From Branchiostoma belcheri (taxonomy: Eukaryota; Chordata; Leptocardii; Amphioxiformes; Branchiostomatidae), in NCBI RefSeq assembly GCF_001625305.1, contig NW_017802680.1, positions 72,204 through 136,203 of the forward strand: DNA of 64,000 nt, read 5' to 3'. The position numbers and the translations under genes are program-made. A model generated the notes under the pieces. It was given only the letters and a program-made list of their open reading frames with translations, was not told where the DNA came from and searched no databases. Positions 45,901 to 57,657 of the stretch are shown piece by piece; position 1 is the stretch's first letter; every line of letters starts with the position of its first letter.

Positions 45901-47762
45901 CTGTCCTTGGTGCTGAATGCCATCCCTGTGCCCAAACTTAGTGAAACTTTGATTTCACTTGTTACCATGACTGCCCGTCATGGTAAAAAAGCATATCATA
46001 CTCCAGATTTGGCTGTGTTGCTCTGTCCTTGGTGCTGAACGCCTTCCAGTGCCCGTATTCAGTGAAAATTTTACATTTGGTCTCACTTGCTACCATGACT
46101 GCCCTCCACAGTCATAGTACTGACTCATTTGTTGCCCTGTCCTTGGTGCTGAATGCCTTCCCTGTACCAATAGTCAGTGTGTAAGATGAAACAAGTAATG
46201 TGGACATTTCCTCTCACCTGCTGAATGTGACTGCTCCACACAAAGCAGTGAACATCACAGTGCTGATTCAGCTGTGTTGCTCTGTCCTTGGTGCTGNNNN
46301 NNNNNNNNNNNNNNNNTTAATGCTTCTATCAGTTCTGTCCTTGGTGCTGAATGCCATCCCTGTGCCCAAACTTAGAGAAACTTTGATTTCACTTGTTACC
46401 ATGACTGCCCGTCATGGTAAAAAAGCATATCATACTCCAGATTCGGCTGTGTTGCTCTGTCCTTGGTGCTGAACGCCTTCCAGTGCCCGTATTCAGTGAA
46501 AATTTTACATTTGGTCTCACTTGCTACCATGACTGCCCTCCACAGTCATAGTACTGACTCATTTGTTGCCCTGTCCTTGGTGCTGAATGCCTTCCCTGTA
46601 CCAATAGTCAGTGTGTAAGATGAAACAAGTAATGTGGACATTTCCTCTCACCTGCTGAATGTGACTGCTCCACACAAAGCAGTGGACATCACAGTGCAGA
46701 TTCAGCTGTGTTGCCCTGTCCTTGGTGCTGAACGCCTTCCAGCGGCAATAGTTAGTGTGTAAGGTGAAAACATTTGATGTGGACATTTCATGTCACCAGC
46801 TAGTGTGACTGCTGCACACAAACCTGTCAATGTTACAATGCTGATTCAGCTGTGTTGCTCTGTCCTTGGTGCTGAATGCCTTCCAGCGGCAATAGTTAGT
46901 GTGTAAGGTGAAACATGTAATGTGGACATTTCATGTCACCAGCTAGGCTAACTGTGACTGCTGCACACAAACCTGTCAATGTTACAATGCTGATTCAGCT
47001 GTGTTGCTCTGTCCTTGGTGCTGAATGCCTTCCAGTTCCTGTATTCAGTGCAAATTTTACATTTGGTCTTACTTGCTATCATGACTGCCGTCCACAAAAT
47101 CACTGATGTCATAGATTCATACTGCTTATTCAGCTGTGTTGCTCTGTCCTTGGTGCTGAATGCTTTCCAGTGGCTGTTTTAGTTAAAATTTTGCATTTGC
47201 TCTCCACAAAAAATATTGATATCATACTGCTGATTCAGTTTGGTTGTACCCCTGTCCTTGGTGCTGAATGCCTTCCAGTGGCTGTATTCAGTGAAAATTT
47301 TACATTTGATGACTGCAGTCTACACATTTGATATCATAATGCCGATTCAGTTGAGTTGCCCTGTCCTTGGTGCTGAATGCCTTCCAGTGTCCATGGTTAG
47401 TGTATAAGGTGAAACATGTAATGTGGACATTTCATGTCACCAGCTAGGCTAACTGTGACTGCTGCACACAAACCTGTCAATGTTATAATGCTGATTCAGC
47501 TGTGTTGCTCTGTCCTTGGTGCTGAATGCCTTCCAGTTCCATTAGTCAGTAATGTGATGTAACCATGTGGACATGTCTTCTCACTCGCTAGTATGACCCC
47601 CCCCCCCAATAAAAACATTAAGTGCATACTGCCGATTCAGCTGTGTTGAATGCCTTCCAGTGGCCATAGTTACTGTACAAGATGAAACATAGTGTGACTG
47701 CTCCACACAATCCATCAACATCACAGTGCTTATTCAGCTGCGTTGTCTGTCCTTGGTGCTGA
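45901..47762 (-). promoter_or_regulatory. Array of 14 RE1/NRSE consensus matches
   Basis: CTGTCCTTGGTGCTGA, the reverse complement of TCAGCACCAAGGACAG, starts at 45901, 46023, 46137, 46335, 46457, 46571, 46716, 46860, 47009, 47144, 47252, 47361, 47510 and 47747. A fifteenth at 46282 is cut by the gap after 15 bases. Each satisfies every constrained position of the REST/NRSF consensus TYAGMRCCNNRGMSAG. Four copies right of the gap duplicate those on the left and could be assembly redundancy. The motif is the best conserved part of an otherwise variable unit. Confidence 0.5.
46297..46316. other. Assembly gap (20 N)
   Basis: Twenty N. The 414 bases ending at 46296 (from 45883) and the 414 starting at 46317 are almost identical, so the gap size is arbitrary and the two sides may be the same locus. 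Confidence 0.99.
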
Positions 47763-48169
47763 ATGCCTTCCAGAGGTCATATTTAGTGAAGCATTATACA
47801 CGATAGTGAACTTTGTTACCGACTGCATGAAAAAAGGGGTGTCTTGGGACTAATTTCTTGAGGATATTACTAGATTGAGATGAAAGACAAAACTGACACT
47901 AACTGCATTTTATAGATCCTGCCCCTTTGGGATCACACCCACAGTATCACATTCTGACAAACCTGATCCGTTTTCTATTGTCTGGGGAAACTTAACAGCT
48001 TTGATGGGATATGGTTCAGAGTGGCACCCCGTTTTTGGATATGGTTTTGAACATTTGGGATGTCGTTCAATTTGGGATAGCTGACATGACCTGGTATTGA
48101 TTCAGGATACTTAAGTGTATGTGTTTTGGATGTGGGTCAGAATGTTTTGGATATGGTTCATGATAGCTA

Positions 48170-48440
48170 TTGCCTGTGTTTGGGATGTGGTTCTGGAAAG
48201 CTAGTGTGTTTGGGATGTGGCTCTGGAAAGCTAGTGTGTTTGGGATGTGGTTCTGGAAAGCTTGTGTGTTTGGGATGTGGTTCTGGAAAGCTAGTGTGTT
48301 TGGGATGTGGTTCTGGAAAGCTGTGTGTTTGGGATGTGGTTCTGGAAAGCTTATGTGTTTGGGATGTGGTTCTGGATAGCTTGTGTGTTTGGGATGCGGT
48401 TCTGGATAGCTTGTGTGTTTGCGATGTGGTTCTGGAATGT
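48170..48440. repeat. 30-bp minisatellite, about 9 clear units
   Basis: GTTTGGGATGTGGTTCTGGA followed by AAGCTAGTGT repeats at 29-30 bp, with degenerate units on both sides back to about 48115. The long open frames on both strands are repeat by-products. Confidence 0.9.
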
Positions 48441-49609
48441 TTGGGATATGGTTCAGGATATCTAAGTATTGCCTGTGTTTTGTTGTATTCATGAAACCCC
48501 GCAGCAGAGCTCACCTTCAGCTCAGGTTGACTTAATTTTGAGTCTCCTGTTTGCGACCTCATGTAGGGCAGCAAATCTGCCAGCTGATTGTGATTCCACG
48601 GAAATTGATTTTGCAATTGAATTCCATGTGGCTGGAGTATTTATATAAAGGAGCTCAGAATGTGGTTATTATTCCTGCGAGGAATTCTGGGCAATCTTCA
48701 GGTCATACGTCTGAAAGGGAAGCATGACTGACTTTCATTTGTACATGAAAAGGCTGGAGAGAGTAGGTTATAAGTTGTTTTAGGATGTATCAATGATTTA
48801 GTGAAATGTTGGACTATAGAGTATGTTGCACCTTGCAGTCATTGCATTCCCAATTTGTTAATAAAATCATGCTGCTGCAATGTTTAAAACGGTAGATTTC
48901 CAAAGGATCAGTAAAATATTAATACATCTGCAGGCAGCCAAGGGTCTAATGAAGATCCATTGTTACAGTACAGAGTAATTTGTCAGAGGAACAGAGGAGC
49001 AATTTGTGTTAACAAAGACGAGTGTGCTGTTAAGTCACAGTTAGGAGTTAATAGTCTCAGTGCTGTTCTGTCCTAGAGGGAGGATAGTTTTTGTTCTGTT
49101 TCCTGTCGGCTCCGGATGGATGATATCTGATCATCTTACTGTTATTCTTACCCACCGGCACAGTCAGGAATACAACAATTAGGCATACATGTTTTTCCTG
49201 TAACAACTGCTGCTGGGTATGAGTTCCATCTCTCTTTACTAGCAGTGAAAAACTTATCCAACAGCCACCTAGCTACTCATCTTTAAAGCCTTTGGATCGA
49301 TGCGCAATAGAAAACTTGACATAATACAGCAAAACCAGTTGGCGACACATGGTCCGTGGGTATAGATTGCCTTTAGTAAAGGTTAGGGTAGGAAAATCAC
49401 CCCCAAGCCAACCCCAAGGTTTGGCACCCTGTCCTAGGCTACTCACTCACTGGGTCGAGCTCCCCTCGGTTCCAATGACTGCTCTCCATCTCTTCCTATC
49501 CTTCATTTCTACCATCAGGTTTTTCCTGTCGAGCTGGGTGTCGCCAATTAATTGGTTAATATAGTTTTTTTGCTGGACCACCTCGGCTTCTTTTCCATGT
49601 ACATGTACA

Positions 49610-49790
49610 TATAGGCACAGTTCTGGATAAAATATTCCATGCATGAAGAAGTTGTTCAGCCTGGCAGACCAGCAGGGCAATGTCCTAGAGTTACTGTATC
49701 AGGGAGCAGGAAAGCTGGTACCCAGTACCTGATCCTAACCCTAACCCATTCAGGCATAGATTGAACTAGGTGTATGTACATATAGGCACG
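49610..49790 (-). repeat. Reversed single copy of the 43.2-kb minisatellite unit
   Basis: CCTGATCCTAACCCTAACCC followed by ATTCAGGCATAGATT, with TATAGGCACAGTTCTGGAT near its left end, is the reverse of the 81-bp unit at 43198-43440. Confidence 0.6.
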
Positions 49791-50238
49791 GCCTTTCCTT
49801 GGTGACTACGTAGTTACTGTATCAGAGGGATAGCTGCTACCCATTCAGTCATAAAACTAGCAATAGGGTCATGCATGAAGAAGTTTCAGCCTTGCTGGCA
49901 GAACAGCGGGTAATGTAGTCGCCGTTCCTCGCTGCCTAGTTCCTGCATCAGGAGCGGCATTGATCCCTGCAGGTAGGCAGGAGGATGCTGGGAGGGGATC
50001 ACCGTGGCGATAATCGTCATGGCGATAAGTGATTCAGACAGAAGGAGACTGGAGGGGTAAGGACTGTCTGTAAGGGTCCTGCCGGGAGGCCTGAGATGTC
50101 TGGAGCCCACTTACCTCACCTTAAGGAACTGACTCAAGAAGGGCTGAAGTCCTTGGTGTGAAGGAGAAGAGGATTTTATACTTACTTCAGACAGAGATTG
50201 ACTTAATTGAGTTTGGTCATAGTGAGGGCTGCTAGCTA

Positions 50239-50239
<1 letters not shown>

Positions 50240-50312
<73 letters not shown>

Positions 50313-50314
50313 TG

Positions 50315-50397
<83 letters not shown>

Positions 50398-50512
50398 AGT
50401 GTGTGTGGTGCCTGTGTGTGTGTGTGTGCGCGTGTGTGTGCGTGTGCCTGTGTGTGTGTGTGTGTACTTGTGTGCATGCATGCATGCGTGTGTGTGTGTG
50501 TGTTTGCACATA
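50240..50512. repeat. Long (GT)n microsatellite
   Basis: About 270 bp of almost pure GT with interruptions GGTGCC (50311, 50407), GGAG (50396) and a CATGCATGCATGCG stretch near 50475. Predicted Cys-Val or His-Thr peptides here are meaningless. Such tracts can adopt Z-DNA. Confidence 0.98.
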
Positions 50513-50803
50513 TTGTGGTGGGGTCTATTTTGTATGCTGTAGTTAGCATGTACTCTGATAGCCATGTTTTAACTGTGAACTGTGAAGGCTGACAACTGCT
50601 ATAGTCACAAGTGTGGTAACATGAGTAACTATTTGGCTTATGGGAGAATCTCTTTATTCCTCGTGAAAGAATAAAGAAGTCATGAAGTATACATGAGGAG
50701 TTTCCCCTGATGGTGACTCTCCACCTTGCCTGAGTAGCAGGATCAGGTTTAGTACACAGAGCAGCTGCATGGAACACTTTACAGCGTGAGAAACGTGCCT
50801 TAG

Positions 50804-51185
50804 GGCCTAGGGAAAAAATGTTGTGTTTCCTGTTTCAGTCCTGAAAATATTAGGTTTGGTAGGTAGGGATTATGTTCTTCTTTCTTTTGTTTTTAGACTT
50901 CAGTGATATCTATATAGGGGTCCAACGTATACAATAACAGTTTAAAAATTTTGAAAGTAAAACTTGCATGAGGACACTTTAATTTTTAATGTCAATGTTA
51001 GAAAATGAATTTGAACGTTTTAACACTCAGGTGTCAGATCATGGAGCTAGAAAAGGTTGATCAGCTCAAAAAAGTCCCTTGCAGGGGTCCACCCCCCAAA
51101 AATAGGCTAGGGTTGGCAGTTTTTTCTATAGCCTATAATAGGGTCGGTCGGGAAACAGGAAACACAAAATTTTTTCCCTACGCCC
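50804..51185 (-). mobile_element. MITE-A copy 6, reversed
   Basis: GGCCTAGGGAAAAAATGTTG, TTTCAGTCCTGAAAATATTAGG, CTTGCATGAGGACACTTTAA, TCAGATCATGGAGCTAGAAA, CCCTTGCAGGGGTCCACC and GGAAACACAAAATTTTTTCC: a full-length reversed copy. Confidence 0.8.
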
Positions 51186-51415
51186 ATCTGTGCCGGGTGA
51201 CCTCCAGGCAGGCTGGTCACAGGTTCCTTGGCTGTAAAAATGAGAAAACCTGCCTCTTGTGGGCAACATTCTGATAAATAATTCACTGGTATCTGTGGCA
51301 GAACATCGGTTATAAATGTGTAACTGTGTTCAGTTTGTCTGTGTAGCTGCAGTAAGGCTGGTGTGTTACACCAAAGAGCAGTTATGCTGGATAATACTGA
51401 TACAGATACAGAAGT

Positions 51416-51657
51416 CTTAGGAAAAAAACATAATAAATTGTGTTTCAGTCCTGAAAAAATTAGGGTTGGTAGGTAGGGATTATCTTTTTTTCTTTGTTCT
51501 TTTTTTTTCTAGTGATCCAACTTATACCAGCTTCACCAAGGACCTCCTTGCTTATACCATACAGTTTAACAAAGTAAAACTTGCATGAGGACACATATAG
51601 TTTCAATGTTAATGTTAGAAGACTGACTGTACAACATTTCATCACTCGGGTTTCAGA
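51416..51657 (-). mobile_element. MITE-A copy 7, reversed and truncated
   Basis: Starts TAGGAAAAAAACATAATAAA, contains GTTGGTAGGTAGGGATTATC and CTTGCATGAGGACACATATA, and stops after CATCACTCGGGTTTCAG, lacking its second end. Confidence 0.75.
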
Positions 51658-52372
51658 AAAGTATAACTACGCTTTTAATATTGTACCCAATATAGTTGAT
51701 GTTTTTAGTATGAACACCAACTGTTGTTAATGGAACCCCCACGCAATTTAGTCTGTGACTGCCATGTGGGAACCATTGTTAGGAGTTTTACATGAAACGA
51801 ATAAACCAGTATTATATAAAAGGTGGATCCGATACCTGAAAATCATAATGAGTTTATGCACACTCAGACAAGATAATGTGATGTGCCAACTCAATACTAT
51901 ATAATAGGCTGTGCTGCTTGCTATTGCTCATGCATGGACCAATAAGGTTATATCAGGCTTTTCGTGTGCAGGACCATAACATAAGCCTGTAGAAGTGCCA
52001 CTAAAGTGCTGCAGTGAACAGCCAGAAGCACATGTGTGGGCTTAGGTTTATCCCCAGACAAGATGGAAGATGCATGTTTGAACACAAATTGCTTTTAGTA
52101 CATCCTTGAGTGGTTCAGTTGTAATAACTATAGATATGTGATGTTGCTCAGGTACCCAATGTAAGTAGCAAGAGTGAAGATTCTGATTTTATTAGTTGTT
52201 AGATATAATATAGAAATGACTGTTGGCTCCATACAGTTCCTCTCTGCAAGGTTTGTTAATGATGCATATAAAAGATGGAATCATTTGCATGCAATGAAGT
52301 CATGAGATACTATTCCACCAGATTGTCCAGTTAGCAAAGAACATCTTCATCTCTTTAGACTTTGTTGCTGTT

Positions 52373-53118
52373 GCGTTCCAAAACGTGTTCTATTCCAAAT
52401 CATGATTTGGAATAAAACGAAGTGGAATGCACCTGCATTCCAAAACGTGGTCCATTCCAAAACATGATTTGGAATAACACGAAGTGGAATGCCTGTTGCA
52501 TTCCAAAACGTGATGCATTCCCAAGCGTGATTTTTCATAATCACGTGTCTGGGGGGGCGGAGCCTCGTATTTCTGAGGGGGTGGCTAAATGATACATGTC
52601 TGGACATGTTTTGTAACGCTTAACGTCCATTATGGCTACAGTCTGAGACGTGTCAAGTTTAATGATGGAATGGGAGTGTCAAAATGCCCCACGAGTGTTT
52701 TAGAATACCTGTGTCACTTATCGAAAGTTTCAATTTCAGCATTGCCCATGCTGTATGCCTCTGCATATTTTGACCATCTAAACCTCCTCAGTGTTAGTAA
52801 GGGTATGCCCGACACCCCCACACCTGCCACTGTACGGCCGAAACATGGTAAAGCTCACACACAAAGTGTGGCGACCATCCCTGTCACAATCTAAAAGTTC
52901 GTCACGTTTAAACATAACAGTAGCAACTCCACACAAACTGTTGTTGTCGAATCACCATTCCTGATTGACAGCGTGGGCGGTCACGTTTTGGAATATTCCA
53001 AATCGTTGTCCAGCTGCAACATGAATTGGAATACAACGTGAGGAATGCCAGTTGCATTCCGAAACGTGGTCCGTTCCAAATCATGATTTGGAATAACATG
53101 TTTTGGAATGCAACAGTT
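52373..53118. mobile_element. Palindrome-rich foldback structure
   Basis: Left block (52373-52540): three tandem units of GCATTCCAAAACGTGGTCCA, then TTCCAAATCATGATTTGGAA and AACACGAAGTGGAATGC. Right block (52983-53118): one related unit plus a degenerate one. The perfect palindrome TTCCAAATCATGATTTGGAA occurs at 52393 (24 bp when extended to 52391-52414) and 53074. Between the blocks is about 440 bp of unrelated sequence without a convincing gene. It resembles a foldback transposon or a pair of solo ends. Confidence 0.55.
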
Positions 53119-53999
53119 CCTGTTGAAAAAAGAAAAGATAGAACAAAAAAACATGGATGTGCAGATTGTCATTACACAGAGAATGAAGAAACTATGCTTG
53201 TAGTTCACATGGGCCCGGGGTCTTCTGTTGTGGGAATATTATATCACTTATGGCCAGGGTTTTGTAGTGCAGCTTGTTTGAGGTATTTTGCATAATTTTA
53301 TATATATAGCTCCTCACCTCAGTGACAATGGCTGAGGATGAAACATGTTTTAGGTTTTTATGTGAAATGGTCTGGATTACAATTTAAACAGTCATACAAA
53401 TGTAATTCATTGAGCTAGTGCCGCGGTTGTTAAGTTAGTTATGGCATTTTACATGTTATGAAGATTGATTCTAAGCTATGGGAGTCACTGAGAGAGTGAG
53501 TGAGATTGATTCATAAATACATGTAACATGAGTTTTGTTAATGTATACTATGATATTACACATTCAAGCCTTGAGGCTGTATTGATGGTATACACTTGTC
53601 TTTGTAATTCTCCGCCTCTTGGCTATACCTGAAGTGCTGTAATAAAATTATTGCTCCAGCAAAGCCCTGATTGTGACAGAATCTGGCAGCCAGACTTAAA
53701 GTTTCCCTCTGACCAATGAGGAATACACACTAATGGAGACACATGTTTTGTAAGTCACTACAGAAGCACCAATTTCTCCACATCCATCAGCTTACGTTAG
53801 CGTGGCTCAGGCTACAATGTGCAACAGGACATCAAGTCATCTATACGTAGTATAAGCCTAAAAATAGATATTGTTACTTGTTTTATTTAGATGAACATAT
53901 GCAGTGGGTTTAGGAAATATGCCAGTAATTCAGGGATATGCCAGAATTCATATTTGATATATGCTAGTGGGTACCGGGTTGATTTGCCAGGGCTGTTGG

Positions 54000-54260
54000 T
54001 AGTTGCTTGGTTGGTAGTTGGGTGGTGGGTTGGTAGGTGTTGGTACAACATGTAGGTGGTTGGGTGGGTGAGTTGTTAGGTTTTGGTACATGTAGGTGGT
54101 TGGGTGGGTGAGTTGTTAGGTTTTGGTACATGTAGGTGGTTGGGTGGGTTTTTAGGTAGGTGGTTACATGTAAGTGGGTGGCTTGGTTGGTAGTTGGGTG
54201 GGTGAGTTGGTAGGTTTTGGTAGATGTAGGTAGGTGGGTGGGTTGGTTGGTCCTTGCTTG
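54000..54260. repeat. About 40-bp G/T-rich minisatellite
   Basis: GGTTGGGTGGGTGAGTTGTT followed by AGGTTTTGGTACATGTAGGT repeats about six times with indels. Confidence 0.85.
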
Positions 54261-54879
54261 GTTTGTTGGTAGGCTAGGCTATTAACTTTTAAGTTCTTTT
54301 GGTTCTCAGATTTTTGCAGGAAGATATGAATCAGGCAGGACAAAATGATAAAAATCAGGCTCACTTTGATAGACTCAAATACATCCACAGGAGCCATACC
54401 AGCCATGGTTAGCATTTCAAATGATGAATTTTCAACATTTTGACAGTCCTTCTGGCTTCTTTCTCCTGACATGACAACTGAAGTAACTTCTGGTATGATT
54501 CCCACCTGATGAAACTGTTCAGATCTGCAGCCAGCGTGTTGCCGTCAACATTAATGGTGCAGAGTTACATTATAGGGGGAAAATTGGATTTCAATTGGTC
54601 CATCCCACACACGCCTCTCGTGCGTAACCAGGCTTTCTGGGCCGTATACAGGCTTTCTGGGCCGTATCCAGTTTTTTCTCGCCCGTATCCAGTCTTTCTG
54701 AGTTGTATCCACGGTTCCTCCTGCCTCATCGTTCCTGGACCAGGCTCTCGGCCGGGGGAACGGCTGATGGATGATTTGGGACGTGTGAAGCGGGGGTATT
54801 GATTGGTCGGTGCCGTGTGTGTGTCGGCAGGCAGGACCCAGAGGCTTATAGCTAGGGAGGCTGGACAATGCAGGGGCTG

Positions 54880-55450
54880 GAAGTCAGGGCAGCAACTGGA
54901 ACTGCTCTGTACATTACAGTCACTTCAGCTGTGCTTGAGTCTTTGAGAGACCCGATACTGGTAGACTGTACCTAGGAAGACAGGACTGTGTAGGACCAGG
55001 CTGTAGTGGGAAGGCAGGACTGTGAAAATTGGATTTTAATTGGTCCATCATCAATGACGTGAAGCACACACACTCGTGTCCAGGCTTCTCCCTGCCTCAT
55101 TGTTTCTATTTGCAGGACAGCACAGCGGCTGGAAGTCAGTACAGTAACATAACAGTCACTTCAGCTGTGCATTTTACAGCTGTGTCTTTGGGAGACTGAT
55201 ACTGGATGCTGGACCTAGGAAGGCAGTACTGTACATGATGCACTGGAGCTGACTGTAGCATCAACTAGCACCTGAACATTATGAGTAGGGAAAGTTGGAA
55301 GGCCTCTCTGGTGGATGGTACCCTGTACATAGCACTGTTGTAGCTATAGCAGGAGACAGGCTGTAGCTATAGCAGGAATTAGGCAGGACTGTAACAACTG
55401 TAGCCACTCTAGCTGTGCATGTATCTGGGAGACTGTGCATAGCCTGTCAC
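54880..55450. repeat. Diverged repeat with TTCAGCTGTGCAT core
   Basis: Three to four partial units share ACAGTCACTTCAGCTGTGC, TGTCTTTGGGAGACTGATAC-type sequence and CCTAGGAAGGCAG...ACTGT. Confidence 0.55.
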
Positions 55451-55619
55451 CTGGATGCTACTCCAGATGTGGTGATCACTCAGCTACTGGTAAAACGTAT
55501 GCCAACATGTCCCATGAAGCAGGTGGAAATGTGCCAAGATGTCCAGATCCTGTACATGAGAGTTAAAGTGTACCAACCTCTGGTAGGCTCTACCATGCAG
55601 CGGGGTGTACTGGAATTTT

Positions 55620-55960
55620 GAAACGTACATGTATGTACCGGGTGTTGAAAGGTACATGTATGTACCGGGTGTTGAAAGGTACATACAAATGTAGATGTCC
55701 TGGAGACTTGAAAGATACCTACCTGTACAATGCAGCAGTGTTGAAAACATACCTTCATGTACCTTGAAGTTCTTGCACTGGAGTGTTGAAGTGTACCTAC
55801 CTGTACCGGAGTGTCGAGACATTATAACTTACCTGTACCATGGAGCAGTGTGAAACGTACCTACATGTACCTACCTGTACCTACCTGTACCTGAGTGTTG
55901 AAAACGCACCTACATGTACCTAGTGCATGTACTGGAGTGTTGAAACATACCTAGCCCCAG
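55620..55960. repeat. Short repeat of GTACATGTATGTACC type
   Basis: Units of about 27 bp (GTGTTGAAAGGTACATGTAT, then GTACCGG) are followed by shorter CTACCTGTACCTA units. GTACATGTAC-like palindromes are frequent. Confidence 0.7.
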
Positions 55961-56733
55961 TACCATGCAGCGGTGTTGTATGTACATGTAGCGCCCATCC
56001 CTGGTGGCAGGAGAATGGCGTTGTCGATATCATTGATCCGGCAGGTAGGTACATCCGGTTATTCCTGTTTCCTCCGCATTACAGCAAGCAGATAGCTTTT
56101 GGGGGGCTCAATCTTACTGTTCGTTGTAAATCAATAATGAGGTTTTTACTGTTGTTTGATAGAAAATTCTACAGGTTTGAAGTCTGTTGAAACCATTTTC
56201 TTTATTTAGATCAGCATTTTTATTTATTACTGGTTTGACTGTTACCCTCACAGCCAGGGCAGCCAAACTAGCCAGTGGCTAATACAAAGGGCTTACCCTG
56301 CTGACAAGACATGACAAAATATTACGGCAACATATAACTATAAGGTGGCTTAACAATCTACAAAACTATAATTTATATTTAGAGCAGTAAGGAATACTGT
56401 ATGTATGTCTCAATTTGGTACTGACAGTGTTTGAGGATTTGGAGAATTGAGATCCTCGTCCCAAAGCATTACACTTCAAAGGAGAGAAGAGATGCCCTTA
56501 AGAATAATTTTATTACCAAATCTCAATATTACAGTTTGAGTAGTTCTGACATGTTCTATTTAGTTTCCTATGGAGAAATAAGTGGCTTTTGTATGATAAT
56601 AAAGGTGGGAATCAATACTTCAGGTTTGATCAATTCTGGAAAATTGATACACGGAGCACGTTGCCAACTTACTGCCAAATTTCATCTTTGTCGCTCTGAT
56701 AGTCAATAAATTTCGGTGCTCTTTGAAACATCA

Positions 56734-56790
56734 GGCCACACTGATTTAATTTTATGGATGACATCTTCGTGCACATTGATTTTCTCAAAA
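56734..56790. mobile_element. Solo end of the GGCCACA PIF/Harbinger-type MITE
   Basis: GGCCACACTGATTTAATTTT, then ATGGATGACATC, matches the left terminus at 45199. No right terminus was found downstream. Confidence 0.5.
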
Positions 56791-57360
56791 AGAAGATCGC
56801 CTACTTCGAGGCCCTGGCTTGGGTGCAATCCTCTGTAGTCCATGGTACTACAGGTCAATAACTCTGGAGGATGACACCCAGGCTACCAAAGCTCTGTGAT
56901 TCAAGAACTGAGTACATAACGTACAGTGCCGACTCATAAATACCAGAAAGGGCCAGCATGTGCCGGCTTGTTGTAAAAGTCACCATGTACTACCGCAAAT
57001 TCACAATCATAGCTTTGTATCCCTATACTAGTTGCTGTTGAAATCATAATTGATAATGTTTTTTTTTCTTTAAACAGACTTGCACTGGTAGTCAATTGAT
57101 TTTGGTAGTCCTCGAAACATTTGAATGTCTAAAATATACTGTTCAAATCATTACACACAAATGCTAACACTTCTTTTTTTGTCCTAACTGTCCTTGCCGA
57201 AGGACTGTAGAAATTTTGTCACCACAACTTTGATGAGTTTTCCCCCGATAATGACCCAATTAACCTCCTCATCACAGGAGTTAATTCGTTACGACCCACT
57301 GGACCATGTGACCTGCTTTGCTCTGCTTATAATCAGATTTCTGTACCAGGCAGATGCCAC

Positions 57361-57657
57361 TAAAAAACTGCCGACCCCAGCCTTTTTTGTGTGTGTGGTC
57401 CTTTGCAAGGGACATACTTTTTTTTAGCTGATCGACCTTTAAATTTCTAGCTTCATGATCTGACACCTGAGTCATTAAACGTTGTACAACATTGACATTG
57501 AAAATGAAAGTGTCCTTAAGCAAGTTTTATTGAGTGTATAAGGTGGATCAATACAGAGATCTTAAGTCTAAAAAAAAAGAAAGAATAAAAAAATGGTAAT
57601 GTTTACCTACCGACTCTACATGACATTGTAATTTTCTTAGGACTGTAACAGGAAATA
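57361..57657 (+). mobile_element. MITE-A copy 8, both ends eroded
   Basis: Contains CTGCCGACCCCAGCCTTTTT, TTTGCAAGGGACATACTTTT, TTCATGATCTGACACCTGAG and GGACTGTAACAGGAAATAAC in MITE-A order, but lacks the GGCC ends. Confidence 0.7.

Larger units (their letters stand above)
45883..47800. repeat. Satellite around TTCAGCTGTGTTGCTCTGTCC
   Basis: About 15 irregular units of 108-150 bp share CTGATTCAGCTGTGTTGCTC, TGTCCTTGGTGCTGAATGCC, TTCCAGTG and a variable remainder (ATGTGGACATTTCATGTCAC, CACACAAACCTGTCAATGTT). The array contains the assembly gap. It is related, in opposite orientation, to the cluster at 34965-35375. Confidence 0.9.

Noticed and set aside
48067-48616. Overlapping open frames with PEPHPKHTSF-type repeats, both strands
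   Set aside because: By-product of a 30-bp repeat whose length is divisible by three.
50111-50777. Long Cys-Val / His-Thr open frames
   Set aside because: Pure GT microsatellite translated in all frames.
52589-52894. 101-codon open frame between the palindrome blocks
   Set aside because: No homology recognised and no transposase motif; probably chance.
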